Of a DNA stretch of 64,000 nt, positions 53,506-64,000 are shown piece by piece. Source of the DNA: Amylostereum areolatum (Eukaryota > Basidiomycota > Agaricomycetes > Russulales > Stereaceae); assembly GCA_012932865.1 (NCBI GenBank), contig SAXG01000029.1, forward strand, positions 186,001-250,000, written 5' to 3'. Made by a program: the position numbers and the translations under genes. The number at the start of each line of letters is the position of its first letter. Position 1 is the first letter of the stretch. The notes beneath the pieces are model-generated. The model made no database searches and was not told where the DNA came from. It worked only from the letters and a program-made list of their open reading frames with translations.

Positions 53506-55710
53506 CAGGCGCGCCCGCCTCGTTGGGAGCGATCTCCAGCGAGTAGTGAACGACGAAGCGGGCGACGGCTAAACACGACAGTACATGATTTCAGCACCAG
53601 TGAAGCTGGCGCAACGAAGTTGGGATGGTGTAGATGAGCTTTGTTAACGAAGTATATTATTTAGTACAAGCAAGTGGGACACGGAGGGATGGGCATACCT
53701 TGATCGACAGTTACCCCGGCAGTAGACACGTTCATCTTCAACGAGTAGTCTGGAAGGCCTGTGTGACCCCTTCAATCCGCGGTCCTTTCCCACGTCAAAA
53801 TCTCGAACGACGATGCGACGAGCGATGGCATGAAGACCAACAGGTACTCCTCTGGGATATCAATCACGGCCTGAAAAGCGGCCTTGACAAGTGTCTCAAG
53901 GAAAAGGAAAACCTTTAGAGATGCCTGCGGCTCGCATGTACCTCAGACATACCCAACCTTGTCATATGACGAGCACGGGCAGCAACCAGCCGTCTACCAC
54001 CACGCTGAACACGGTACCGTTGATGACACCTGCAAGGGCTGAAGACACACGTCCAGAACTTCTCACGTGAACTCGTGGCCCAGTATAACGTCCTCCGGTT
54101 TCACCTGTTTTTTTGTACCGTCAAGAAATGTATGCCATCACACGGAGAACAAATTTGACGTACCCCATCGCCCGCAGCTTTTCCCTTTGCCCTCCGAGAA
54201 TTCAAGTTATCGGCCAAGCCGACGCGGTTTTGCTGCATCGCAATCTGCAATGCATGTCGTCCATGATTGTTCGTTGATCTGGATCGAGGGTCGGTTCGGC
54301 CTTCGCTTCGATGTCTTTTGAGAGCCACTTTACCCTCGCAGCCGGTGCGGAAGCGTGTGGTGACTTGATTGGGCGTTACAGGGCGAGATGGAGTGGAGAG
54401 GGGCGAGGGAATGGGAGGGTGTGTGAGGTAAGAAGGACCGAGTATCGGATGTCCCAGAGGAGCAGTTTGACAGGAGAGCGGGGGGAGGGGGGGGTTCAGT
54501 CCTGCGAGGAAGACGAAGGAGATGTTGATGAGTTGAGGGCCAGAAGAGCGATAGAGGCACTGAGCTAGGTTGGGCGAATGTGGAGAGACGGGGGTGGGAG
54601 GCTAGTGATCACAATGACAGCGCCTGTGCATCTGAATCTTCAACTTGGAATGTGCTCCATAGTCCCATCGTTTCTAGGAAGGAGTGAGTGAGAGTGAAAA
54701 CATATCAGCAATTTACGGTGATGCACCTCGGGAGCACTCGTGTAGCTGCTCTCGCGCATCTTGGCCGTCCATCCAGAGATTGAGAACAGCAGCCATCCAG
54801 CGAATTTTGAGGAAGCTGCATGCATGATTGCGTGTTCCCTTGGATGCTTCCACACTGAACAAGGTGAGCAGAAACCTTCGAGTGCCGAGAGACACCGTTT
54901 GTCTGCCAACATGCACTTTTATTGGACGATGCGACTTTTGAGCACTGTCGACTGCAATGCTTCCACTTGAAGGTCCACACGCATGGGCGTATGAGGCCGG
55001 GAGACGGTCGACACTGATGGTCTGAGGGGTCGGACGGAGATAGGTGGGGAGTGAGGGCTGTGAGCAGGTCGGATGAGGACTGGTTCCAGCGCGGAGACTC
55101 GTGATCGAGCTCTTCAGCGAGCCTCGATGACACGAAGGAAAGATAGAAGGGGGGAGTAGCGAATGGGATGGGGATGACGGGACATGCGCCAGACTGGACC
55201 GACTGGTTTCGAGAGACCGGTGCAACATTTCACCAAGACGGTGCACGAGAGCCGGGCTGAACCAGGCTAAATGAGGGGGTGTTTGCGAGTGGGGGGGGGG
55301 CAATTTGATGACCTTTCAGAGTCGAATGTCGCATGTTGGGTCGATGGCACCGCTGGGGCGTTGAAACTGTTCGACCAACTGTCGGCGTTGATCACTGATT
55401 GCAGGTAGGGAAAGTGCTTCTTAAGCAACAGAGGCGGCCGCATTGCCAGACACAAAGTCAGCGCATTTGCACATTAGAATGATCCAATTATTTTGCGTAC
55501 ATACACCGCACCATGGCAGCTTTGTAGGTTAGTAGCAAGGCACAAATTACGGGCAACAGAAACCAGCTCGTACCGAGCAAGGTAATATTGTACAACAAAA
55601 CAACATGGTGTGGTCGGGTAGTCTTCCTCCTACCCCGAATAAGATCGGACAGTCCAGTCCTCGAAAAGGAGCGTGTGGTACGTCTCGTGGGCAACGAACG
55701 AAAGGCAGAG
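53506..55710. other. No intact gene recognised
   Basis: The minus strand at about 53770-53930 reads open with ordinary composition (LVKAAFQAVIDIPEEYLL) but was not identified. The minus strand at 54140-54260 resembles an ankyrin repeat (NNHGRHALQIAMQQNRVGLAD). The preceding part (DPDQR) lies in another frame, so any such gene is broken or its splicing was not solved. Confidence 0.3.
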
Positions 55711-55939
55711 CACTGCCAGCATGACTGAATAATGTCTGAGCGAAAATGCTGACTTTGACACTGAAATTTGTTTAACTTTTTCTCTGGAGATATTTTGGTA
55801 CAAAAACACTGAAAAAATGCTGAGATTTAAGGGTTTCTTCAGTGTTTTGTATCATCATCACTCCCCAGAAATAGTTAGACTAATTTCAGGGTAAATGTTC
55901 ACAGTATTTCCGGGGAGATATCCTGTCATGCTGGCAGTG
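55711..55939. mobile_element. CACTA-like MITE
   Basis: 229 bp with 15-bp perfect terminal inverted repeats CACTGCCAGCATGAC (55711-55725 and 55925-55939), flanked by a 3-bp duplication GAG (55708-55710 and 55940-55942). CACTR ends and 3-bp duplications define the CACTA/EnSpm group. The AT-rich interior has further inverted pairs (CTCCCCGGAAAT / ATCTCCAGAG-like) and no coding capacity. Confidence 0.72.
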
Positions 55940-56046
55940 GAGGATCGAGACGAAATTTTACAGAAGGGCCAACGTTCCGGTTCACCGATGGTAAAGGAGG
56001 TCATCATGAGTGATTGATCTCAGATAAGTATGGGGCGCGAGGAAAC

Positions 56047-56836
56047 TCAAGAGAAAGTGCTAGATAATCGCGCAGGTCTGGAAGCAAACACATACATTCG
56101 GGCCCCTTGTTGCGAAAAATATTCCGTTAGCGGTGTTTGCGCTGTGGGCGTTGTCAATACCACACTTAACGCCAAAGGGGAAGAGCTTACGCGGCGCAAC
56201 GTAGGCCTGACGGGGCCAGACATTGAAAGGCAAAGTGCGAGTCTCTGCGAGGATTTCGCTGCGCTGGCTTGTGTTTACAACCCCCGTGGGGTCCATGCTG
56301 GAAACGAGACGAGAAAAATGATCAAGAGAATCCAGGACAGTAGGGCCGGATTTACGTTGACACCCTGACGAGCTTTACGTGGAGCGAGTATTGACCTTGG
56401 CGACGCACGCTCACGTCCGGAAAAAGAAAGTACATTCCCTTTGAGCCTTGCAGATTCTGCAGGTCTTGCGGCGAGGACACGATACTGCCGTATAATAGCC
56501 GATCGGGCGGAAAGTGGGTGTTTTCGGTGGAACCAGCCACATCCAGTTCGTGCATGCCGTCTGTGGTGTATAGGCTGAGATGAGCGATGAAGAAGGGAAT
56601 ATCGGGAAGACTGCGTATGGCACTATGATGAAGGAGGACGATCAGGTGGACACTTGTTTTCGATTGCCCGCAGGTAGTGGAGCTTACTCAATGTCGAGTG
56701 ATCGACCTTTATCGTCGTATATGACAAGCTGAACGATGAGAGGTGGAGCGAGAGGGAGACGCGACAAAACCGCATCGCCACATTCAGCGGCGATTTGTGG
56801 TTGCTGAACAATCTGTAGATGGTATGACAGGCGCCT
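56047..56836 (-). CDS. Velvet-domain regulator
   Basis: Exons on the minus strand: to 56688 (from 56836 or further upstream), 56356-56610, 56191-56297, 56141-56047. Introns of 77, 58 and 49 bp all have GT-AG ends and keep frame. About 201 aa are seen. Velvet hallmarks in order are YHLQIVQQP, LPLAPPLIVQLVIYDDKG, PFFIAHLSLYTTDG, YGSIVSSPQDLQNLQGSKG, YFLFPDVSVRRQGQYSLHVK, AETRTLPFNVWPRQAYVAP and TPLTEYFSQQGARM. Velvet proteins (VeA, VelB, VosA type) are fungal DNA-binding regulators of development and secondary metabolism. The start codon is unresolved: an in-frame TGA at 56837 means an upstream exon or a short N-terminus. Confidence 0.88.
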
Positions 56837-59074
56837 TCAAAAAATAGGCGTCACTGGCTGTCAGGAATAAGTCCGACTCCGAAGCGGAAAACATCGCTCA
56901 CCCCACGACTCCTTCAGCATGCGTAGGAATACAAGGATTGTGGAGTAGGAGCGGAGAATATGTTTGTGGCGAAGTGTCATATACGCGAGATGGCTGTCTG
57001 TCCCAGGATGGCGTAACGAGAGAGCCAGGAAAATGACGACAGCTACTTGATGCCTGAGACGATGTTGGGCAGTTGCTTCGCATGAAATCCGCTTCCGATT
57101 CGGGTGGTGAGTCGGCCGCAGGCTAACGGCTATGATCAATTCCTAACCAGCCCTGGTAAGTCAAGTCACCTACTGGATACAGCGCATGCGTTATGAGTCT
57201 TGAGCGGACGGGCAATTGGGCGTTAAGAGTTGTGTGTGGTACGTTGGCCACGAGTCCGATCGGGGGGAGTATGCGCGAACTCGAAGACGGCGGAATCCCC
57301 CCTCGAGAAGGCGCCTATACGATAGCTCAATCACGACTACTGTACACGAAGCACGGGCTATCGGCAGAGACTATACCTGGAGACGCGAAAGGAGGTTCGG
57401 AGAGTTCTGGCTCACTCCCCGGATAGAACTAGCAGGTGATTCTTGGGTTGGTGAGATCGGGGACGTTGACTTCTCGGAGCTGGTGGACATAGCAAGTGTG
57501 GCCACCGGGATAGATGACAAGAATCAACAGAAGAGCATGGGAGCAAGTGGTCGGAAGCTCGCGTGAAAGGGCCAGGGCCTTGATTGAAAAAAAACCTGCG
57601 GGTGCCACATATATACGAATTGCGTTAGAAGCAAGGGGCGAACACCGAGAAGGCCACGAGAATCCCAGAGTTTGATGGGGTAGGTCATGGAGAATCTGAC
57701 CGCTGTACATGCCGCGCTCGCGCCTATTTTCCCGAAGTAACCGGGACGGGTGAGCCTGTATAAACTGCTTAAACCTCTTCGAAGTCCGGAGTGGACTCAG
57801 GCATGGGTGCACCTGGCGCGTCGCATGTAGAGAATTCTGCTTGCTTGAGAAAGGCGGTAGGGTCCTGAGAGGACGTGGCCTGATTTTGAGAGGTCGATGA
57901 GGACGACATTAGGAAACCGAGAAGGATACGATAGAAGTCCGTCGGCGCGTAACGTGTCATTTTTTTGAGGCGGAGTAAGGCGGGCTGTCAACGCGGCGTG
58001 ATATTTAGTTACCTTGTGAGGTACGAACAGGTTTCTGTAGCCTCGGTACGGAGTCTTTCGGAGTTTGAACGAAACGGCTGTGTCCGAGCCTAAGGTTTCT
58101 TAAGGTTTCTGTATATAAGGTTTTCTGTATATATATAACATCACGTTACTCGTCTATCACGTTACTCGACACATGTGAAGCCGCGTGCCGCAAGCCGAAC
58201 AAGGTTAGAGGCCGGTGCTCCTCGATCAAGTCAATGGTCATGCGAAACTATGAGCACGTCCCGGCTCCGCGTTGCTTTAGCGCTTATCGATATCCTTCAC
58301 ACAGGTTTATTTTAGACTATTCCCGAACACGTCTGAACGCTCTCACATGATGACCCCCGTCAGGCATGTCCATATACTAATAGTTTTGTTTCTCTGGCAA
58401 TCCTCCTCCTCTGGTTGCACCACGTTCTGACTGTAGAACTCCCAATCAGAAAAGAAGATACTGAGGAAGGCGCACGGGCGATACGGCCAGACACATAGTA
58501 GGTAACTCGAGCGGGGAAGTCCAAACTTCCGTTTCGAGAGGGGCGCCGTCATATCTTTCGTACACCGGGCCTCCATCTTGCCATTTGGGAGAGGAAGTCC
58601 ACGCAGAATATAAGAACGGCAAGAGAAGGATAACACTCTCCGATATCTTTCCCCACTCCTCGTTCACGCCTCTATCTCTCCTATGTACTGGTAAGATGGG
58701 CTTACGGTCATGTACGTCGATCCACACCCTTCATCGCAGTAGCATCCTATGCTTATGGAATTCATATTGTCCCAGCGTGCGTCCGAGTCCGAGACCTCTG
58801 CCCATCGACTCCTCGGCGCATCCTTCGCAGGGTGCGAAGAGTGCTTCTCAAGAACAACCTCCAGACGAAGCTCTCCGACTCGGACTCTCTAGCGGTATAC
58901 AATCGTGACACCCCGGCTGTCGCCCCGTCGGCTGTCGCCCCGTGTCCAAGCAGACAGTCGAATCAGGCTGACTTCGTTGTTCAGGGCCAGATAGTAAGCT
59001 TTGCAGTCGCCGAGCCTCTTGACTCTAGCTAATATTCAAGTTAGTTCAAACGTGTTTGCCCTCCTCCGTCAGTG
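56837..59074. other. No gene resolved
   Basis: The first exon of the velvet gene may lie at 56890-57020. The minus-strand frames at 57429-57812 and 58446-58727 have ordinary composition but were not identified. A 33-bp dispersed repeat lies at 58059-58091 (see 11208), followed by TATATAAGG-like runs and two copies of ATCACGTTACTCG at about 58140-58165. Confidence 0.35.
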
Positions 59075-59501
59075 ATGGATATCTTCGGAGAGACGCTGTC
59101 AACAGACTCGGAAACAGCGTCAACTCGGTCGACAAACAGCACAAGATCGAGCGCAGCCGCGTCAGAGTCAACAGACTCGTTCGGGCAGTTTACAGATGAG
59201 CATCAGGCAGCCGTCAATCGCATGAATGTCGATCGCTTCGCGGCCGGCAATGATTGGTATGTGGTTGTCCGTGGCCCATCGGACGCACGGTGGTGGAAGG
59301 AAGTCTTCCAGGGCCCCTTGTAGGTGTTTGTTGTTGGTGTTGCGCACTCAGTTTCTCACTTGTCGTTGTAGTAGTGATCTCGAGAAGGTAGTCGTCAACC
59401 AGGGTCGTGCCTTCGTCCGCGGGTTTCAACACCGAAAACATGCAGAGCTCTGGGTACGCGAGCACCGCTGGGTCGACAGGTGCTCAAGTTGCGATATGTG
59501 A
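59075..59501 (+). CDS. Small two-exon gene, possible hybrid-binding-like domain
   Basis: Exons 59075-59319 and 59372-59501, with intron 59320-59371 (GTAGGT...GTTGTAG) joined in frame to give 124 aa. The N-terminus MDIFGETLSTDSETASTRST is Ser/Thr-rich. From residue about 62: DWYVVVRG, then WWKEVFQGPF, SDLEKVVVNQGRAFVRGF and HRKHAELWVREHRW. The YVV-RG start and the G-A-VRGF...A-LW end are laid out like the hybrid-binding domain of the gene at 49780-50546, but the central GxYxxW motif is absent, so the assignment is tentative. Ends with a Cys pair (RCSSCDM). Confidence 0.55.
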
Positions 59502-60880
59502 AATGAAGGAGCCTAGAACCAAATGCATGAGTTTCCACGTCGTTTATCATTTTGTCATTGTCTTCTTGCTCTCATGCCCTTCCCGTCTGCTAGTGCCGTC
59601 TTCTTCCTGCTGTTGTAGCCTTGTATAGTATGGTGATACTCGTCACGTCTATCCCGGATTTGTTTGCCAATACATTATTCCAGTAGCCAAGCGTGATCCG
59701 CCTCGAGGCTGACTCCGTGCCCTTACCAGCGCTGTCGCCTACGAGGGGCTCGACGGCTACGAAGGACTCAACGATGACGGACTTGAGGACAGGGGTCGGC
59801 CTCCTCCATGGGAGGGTTCGCTGGAGTCTTCGAGTTTGAGATTGGCAAGCACCTCCAAGGTGTTGGTCATATGTGCGCCATGACTAGTGACGGTGGACGC
59901 TCCTGCCAGTACTCTCTTCCGCGCCAACGTCGGCTTCATGGGTATGGATGCACTGAGATATAAACATACGTCATTCCGTATAGTCTCTCCTTAACTGTCT
60001 CTACGTAAACTCATCGTCCGTCGGGTTTAACTTTATTGGCTGATTGAGCACTGTTGGATCCGAATCCTTGTCGTCGTTCATTCGTTCATTCGTTCATTCG
60101 TTCGTTCGTTCGTTCGTTCGTTCGTTCTTCTCCCAAGACAAGTTCACTCTTTCGCTCTAGAACGTCCCCAGGTCCCCATTATCCCACAAATCCTTATTTT
60201 CATCACACGCTCGCACAGGATCTTTTCCATTGAACGTCCGAGTCCGCCATACGTCTGCCATACGTCTTGATGGCCACGGTCGCCCTCAACACCCATTCGC
60301 CTGGATTCGCCAACCAGGGCTTCACTAAAATTCACGTAATTTTAGGGGGTGGAATGGTATCATGATTGCCTAGGTTCGGGAGAGTCCGATTGTCGTTATG
60401 TGTTTGCATCAGCCACAGGCTCCCATTTCAGGACACTACACTGTTTGCTTCCTCCCTCTCGACTTGATCAAAAGTTCGCGGTGAAATGGTGAGGTTGCGA
60501 ACAGGAAAGGAAGGACCACGGAAACACGAGGAAAATATATGTGCGCCAACGGGCGTAGTATATGGCGTGCGGTAGGCTCGGTCAAATAGTCGTCAGAGAA
60601 CTTTGCAGTGTCTTGATACGCGCGCAGGATTAGTACATACAAATAGTAACAACAAACACGACTCACGGTCCCGTCGCCACCCACTTACGTGGAAGACACC
60701 AAGAAAGTAATGACGGATCTGGGTACAATCTGAAGAATACGAGTGCACGTTTGAGTTAGAGATGGAACGAGGCAGGTCCTGAGCTAGAGACTGAGAAAAA
60801 AGGGGGAAAGCTTGGGTCAGAGAGAATAGGTTAGTTCAAGGGGCAGGAGCCTTTCTCACCAGGCCATCTTACACCTTCAC
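59502..60880. other. No gene recognised; microsatellite
   Basis: No supported gene. A tetranucleotide array (TTCATTCG then TTCG units) lies at 60075-60128. Confidence 0.4.
60075..60128. repeat. TTCG/TTCA microsatellite
   Basis: About 13 units, the first part alternating TTCA and TTCG, then pure TTCG. Confidence 0.9.
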
Positions 60881-61046
60881 GCCATGATCCGAGTGCGACG
60901 CATGCGAGTTCGTGGTTATAACATGAGTGTTGGACACAAGCGGAAGCGTACGAGCGAGACCATTCGACATACCATGATCGGAACCGTAAACCGGTTGCTA
61001 CTGATAGAAATTAATAGGATCAGAATTTCTGATCAGGCGCACAGGT

Positions 61047-61107
61047 TCACTTCATGCTCAACCGGCCGTCATATACCGTATATGACGGCCGGTTGAGCAT
61101 GAAGTGA
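61047..61107. repeat. Perfect 61-bp palindrome
   Basis: 30-nt arms (61047-61076 and 61078-61107) pair without a mismatch around a single C. The arm begins TCACTTCATGCTCAACCGGC. It could form a cruciform or a very stable RNA hairpin. Confidence 0.9.
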
Positions 61108-62895
61108 CAAAGGTACTGACCGAGCCTTATGAAGAGGAGCTCGAGCGAGCGCTCGGAGATTGCATCAGGGGAAGGAATGTTGCCAGTGCAGAACGGCAAG
61201 AGGTCGATCTAGAGTCGGAGAAAGACGACGAGGCAGAATAAGAGAGATGCGAAGGGTGGGAAGAACGGGCGTACGCCTCTGAGGGCGGAGGCCCGGGAAT
61301 CAGTGTCTCGCTGAGACTCTGGTGGGAACGCGATGAGATGGAATATGGGAGCAACAAGGAACACATTATACAAGGTAAGGCCCCAACTGTCCAACAAGGT
61401 ACGCCTCCCCTTGAGGCAGCGGTTAGAGTAGTTGAGGTAGTCGCGGGAGTGGAGAGACTGATAAACGTCTCGGCGACCATAATCGAAACAAGACTCGATG
61501 GAAGGAAATCGGTTTCGGAGGTTGACTTCGGCGTGCTCCTTCCAACTTGCGTTGAAGGCATGCGTTCGCCTGCTCGACCTCGTGAATACGGACGGGGAAG
61601 GCAGAGCGGTGATCTATTCGAGGGAGAGTATGAAAGTGGCCTGCAGTTTCGTGAGGGCCTGCTCGAGCAAGACAGGGTACGAATGTGGGTACTTACACTG
61701 TGATAAGTAGTGTAGTACTATGTATCAGGCATCACCGGTTTGAGTAGATATCCGGAACCGAGACTTATAATCTTGGAGGAGGAAGAGCCTTACCTTGAAG
61801 CTCTGTATGTCCGTAATTCAGGAACAGTTGCAAGTGGTGGTGGTGGCGATGCCATTCCTGTGATTGTGAAGGATCAAATATCAAAGTTCTGAATCCGTAG
61901 TAATTCCATAGTCTCATACTCCAACCCCCTCTCACATGTTCGTGAGGAGTTTGAACCGAATCTAAGTATTTCATATACGGAACGATCAGCCTTGACATAT
62001 AATTTAAAATCAAAAGCACCTGTGCGTATGGATGTGTGACCGTGAAGTGAGGAGACTCACCTGAAGGCTGAGAACTTAGTGGAACCCGTTAAAAGTAAGG
62101 ACATCGAATCCGCGATCCCCGTAAAGTTCTCCGTATAAGTGACACGTGGAGATCGCCTGAGCCTCACAGAATGGGTTCAAGGCGGCGTGTCCGTGTACGT
62201 CCCTGCCGGATAGGTGACACAAATCAAGATATTCGATGTAGACTCAGTACTCAAGTACTCAGGGAGCGTGCAGGGCACTTTACATAAGTACTAGGAATTC
62301 CATATACGGCACGATCAACCTACCTTGAACCCACATTTGGACAAGCTCTCAAAGATCTCAGAAATTCTCATCCCTCAAGTTGACAAGCTACGCCCCGGAG
62401 TGTTATTCTGGGAGTCCGATTTCCGAGTCCCCTCATGCACCCGCCGAGGAATTCTTTCAGACTCCTTGTCACCGATTTGGATACCGTTCTTCTCTCCTCT
62501 GAAGGCCTCAAGCTTCAAGGCTTCAAATTTCGACCCTAACGTACCTGAATGGGTCCCCGTACCTCACGTTCAACTTCGATTTGATCATGTCTTTCTCCCG
62601 CTCTCTGAAACGTCCTCGGCAAGTCCTCGGTTCCAACGGGATCTCCCAAGGCTTCTGTGAAGTGTCATCTGTTCTGGCCTTCACAGCACCGAATTCTAAA
62701 CGTGACCATGTGTACGTATATCTATCTATCTATCTATCTCCACGATCAAATAGGATTGCCGATGTCCTCAATATTTCTTGTTCGAGAGTTGAAAATTGAA
62801 CGTTGAAGGCTCCTACGCTGTTTGTACTATCAAGCCTTCATCTAAAAGGCACCCGGTCGTTTTGCGTTGACCTGCTTCCTGTCCTTCTGCTCCCA
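61108..62895. other. No gene resolved; short repeats
   Basis: An open charged stretch (PYEEELERALGDCIRG) at about 61110-61240, plus strand, ends at TAA and may be a terminal exon. Short direct repeats CATATACGGMACGATCARCC occur at 61972 and 62300. A TATC microsatellite lies at 62718-62738. Confidence 0.35.
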
Positions 62896-63740
62896 ATGCC
62901 CTCATCCCTGCCGTTCCTCGATGCTAGCCGACACTTCTTCGGCTTTGTCGACACTACCACCGACGCAGTCCGACTCATCTCAGCAGCCCAACAAGGCATC
63001 GTGCGGCTCGTTACTGGGCGTCCTGCCAGTTGGGAATATGGGGATATGATCACAAGCGGGGCTGTCTTTGTATTTTCTGCCAATCAAAGCGGAATGAACC
63101 GGTGGACAGATGGCCATGCCTGGTCTCCTTCGAGAAGAAAGGGAAACTTTTTGGTAAGATTTAAGGCACCGTCTTTTCCGCTCTGAACCTGGTTGGAACG
63201 CTGACGGCATGTATATCAATTTGCAGGTATATCGAGAGAAAGAGAAAGCGTCCAATACTCTTCGTGCAGATGGGCTCGTCAAAAAGGTAGTATTCTACAA
63301 GGGCTTTGTGCTCCAGCAGACATACTTTGCTGAGGATTCAGTGCGCATCAGACGATATCAGTAAAGGTGAACGGTGATGTCCTTCACCTCGTTTCCTACT
63401 ATCGCGAAGATGATGTGCGGTGTGGTTACATCATACGCCCAACCAAGAGACCCGACATTATGGCGGCGACCATTCGACCTGAGCTGGCGTATGGCACTTG
63501 TTTTCGCTTTCCCCTCAATATCAAGGTCAATTCAGACGGAAATGCTACGCTGTAAGTAACTTTACCATACGTCCTGCACCCCTTCACGGACATATCAGCT
63601 GAACGTTCCTTCCCAGATACGACAACGAAGGGGCGGCTTCCAGGCGCCATCGCGCTTTGCCTGCCAGTGCGAAATCCACGCCACAGCAGTATAGCCCCCT
63701 GCCACCGGGATTGTCAGGGGCCTCTTTTCCCACAGAGTAA
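62896..63740 (+). CDS. Gti1/Pac2-family transcription regulator
   Basis: Exons 62896-63153, 63227-63286, 63352-63551 and 63617-63740, with introns of 73, 65 and 65 bp (GT-AG, frame kept), giving 213 aa. Family hallmarks in order: FFGFVDTTTDAVRLISAAQQG, GAVFVFSANQSGMNRWTDG, WSPSRRKGNFLVYREKEK, GLVKKTISVKVNG and LHLVSYYREDDV. These match the WOPR domain of Wor1, Ryp1, Sge1, Pac2 and Gti1, DNA-binding regulators of morphology and development. Members often have long low-complexity tails. Here only about 60 residues follow, so it is a short, Pac2/Gti1-like form. It seems intact. Confidence 0.9.
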
Positions 63741-64000
63741 ACTCTCTTCTCCTCACTGTCGAACTCGTTGGCCTCGCCTGTTGACTCTCCAACTCACTTC
63801 GCCAGGTCTCAACTCCGGCGAGGCCAACGCAACCTCGCCAACCACGGCGAGAGTTCAGCTTAATCTCATTCTTCGATACCGACCCAACTGTTTATCGTCA
63901 CCAAGGCCACGGCCTTTGGAACTGCACGCGGCTTCCCAGTTCCCGTTGTAACCGTTAGCAAGAAATTCGTCTAAGAGCTGGGTACGAAAAGGGGATGAAT
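63741..64000. other. Right edge, no gene recognised
   Basis: GTTGGCCTCGCC at about 63768 and its inverse GGCGAGGCCAAC near 63819 can pair, 28-80 bp after the preceding stop codon. Nothing else stands out. Confidence 0.35.

Noticed and set aside
57429..57960. Possible PMP3-like small membrane protein on the minus strand (TRYAPTDFYRILLGFL and LLLILVIYPGG)
   Set aside because: The pieces are 300 bp apart in different frames and no convincing splice pair joins them, so the match may be chance.
63768..63830. Rho-independent-type terminator after the Gti1/Pac2 gene
   Set aside because: The 12-bp inverted repeat has a long loop and no T-run, and eukaryotic termination does not use such signals.
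1..64000. CRISPR arrays, bacterial operons, rRNA or tRNA genes
   Set aside because: No regularly spaced identical repeats with unique spacers. The short-unit arrays are contiguous minisatellites. No cloverleaf or rRNA segment was recognised by eye, though a tRNA scan was not run.

Overview
The window looks like repeat-rich genomic DNA of a filamentous basidiomycete, most likely an Agaricomycete. The evidence is short introns (49-77 bp, GTRNGT donors, one clear CTAAC branch site), a velvet-domain regulator, a Gti1/Pac2-type regulator, an Agaricomycete-style RNase H1 hybrid-binding-domain protein, and several Ty3/Gypsy chromoviruses (pol ends in a chromodomain). No prokaryotic features were seen. 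Host gene density is low and most of the first 50 kb is nested mobile DNA.

Layout. 1-1.6 kb: no recognised gene. 1.63-8.55 kb: Gypsy family A copy 1 (A1), full length but carrying seven stops in pol and one in gag, with its 3' LTR cut short by a repeat module (R1) that contains a two-variant minisatellite. 9.66-10.8 kb: an alpha/beta-hydrolase pseudogene split by a solo LTR with a perfect 5-bp target duplication. 11.3-12.05 kb: a 738-bp foldback element with 313-bp inverted arms and an 11-bp duplication (Mutator-like). 12.1-15.5 kb: GC-rich minisatellite, interrupted by a 655-bp hAT-like element with an 8-bp duplication. 16.0-24.5 kb: Gypsy family D, almost identical LTRs and a 1272-aa uninterrupted pol, inserted in a fragment of an A LTR. 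24.7-30.8 kb: low-complexity DNA with a four-copy hairpin repeat and gene scraps. 30.86-32.5 kb: Gypsy family C remains (two LTRs in inverted orientation and an RT fragment). 32.5-49.8 kb: A copy 2 (A2), whose 5' LTR holds a nested Gypsy family B element (32.9-43.0 kb). 49.8-64 kb: host DNA with a truncated hybrid-binding-domain gene, an ATP-citrate lyase pseudogene, a TIR element rich in minisatellite, a CACTA-like MITE, a velvet gene, a small two-exon gene and a complete Gti1/Pac2 gene.

The retroelements share a logic that can be read directly. Families A, B and D each have a 10-11 nt primer-binding site exactly 2 nt after the 5' LTR that is the perfect reverse complement of sequence about 30 nt downstream of the LTR TATA box. 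That is the self-priming arrangement known from Tf1. In A and D, gag ends in a T5 run abutting the stop, and pol opens in the -1 frame. Family B is the most unusual: after pol and a polypurine-like tract it carries about 3 kb of extra sequence with a coiled-coil/zinc-knuckle ORF, a small basic ORF and a single-pass membrane-protein ORF before the real 3' LTR. Target duplications give the nesting order: B into an A LTR, D into an A LTR fragment, hAT into minisatellite, solo LTR into hydrolase. The host genes at the right end point to developmental regulation (velvet and Gti1/Pac2 within 7 kb).
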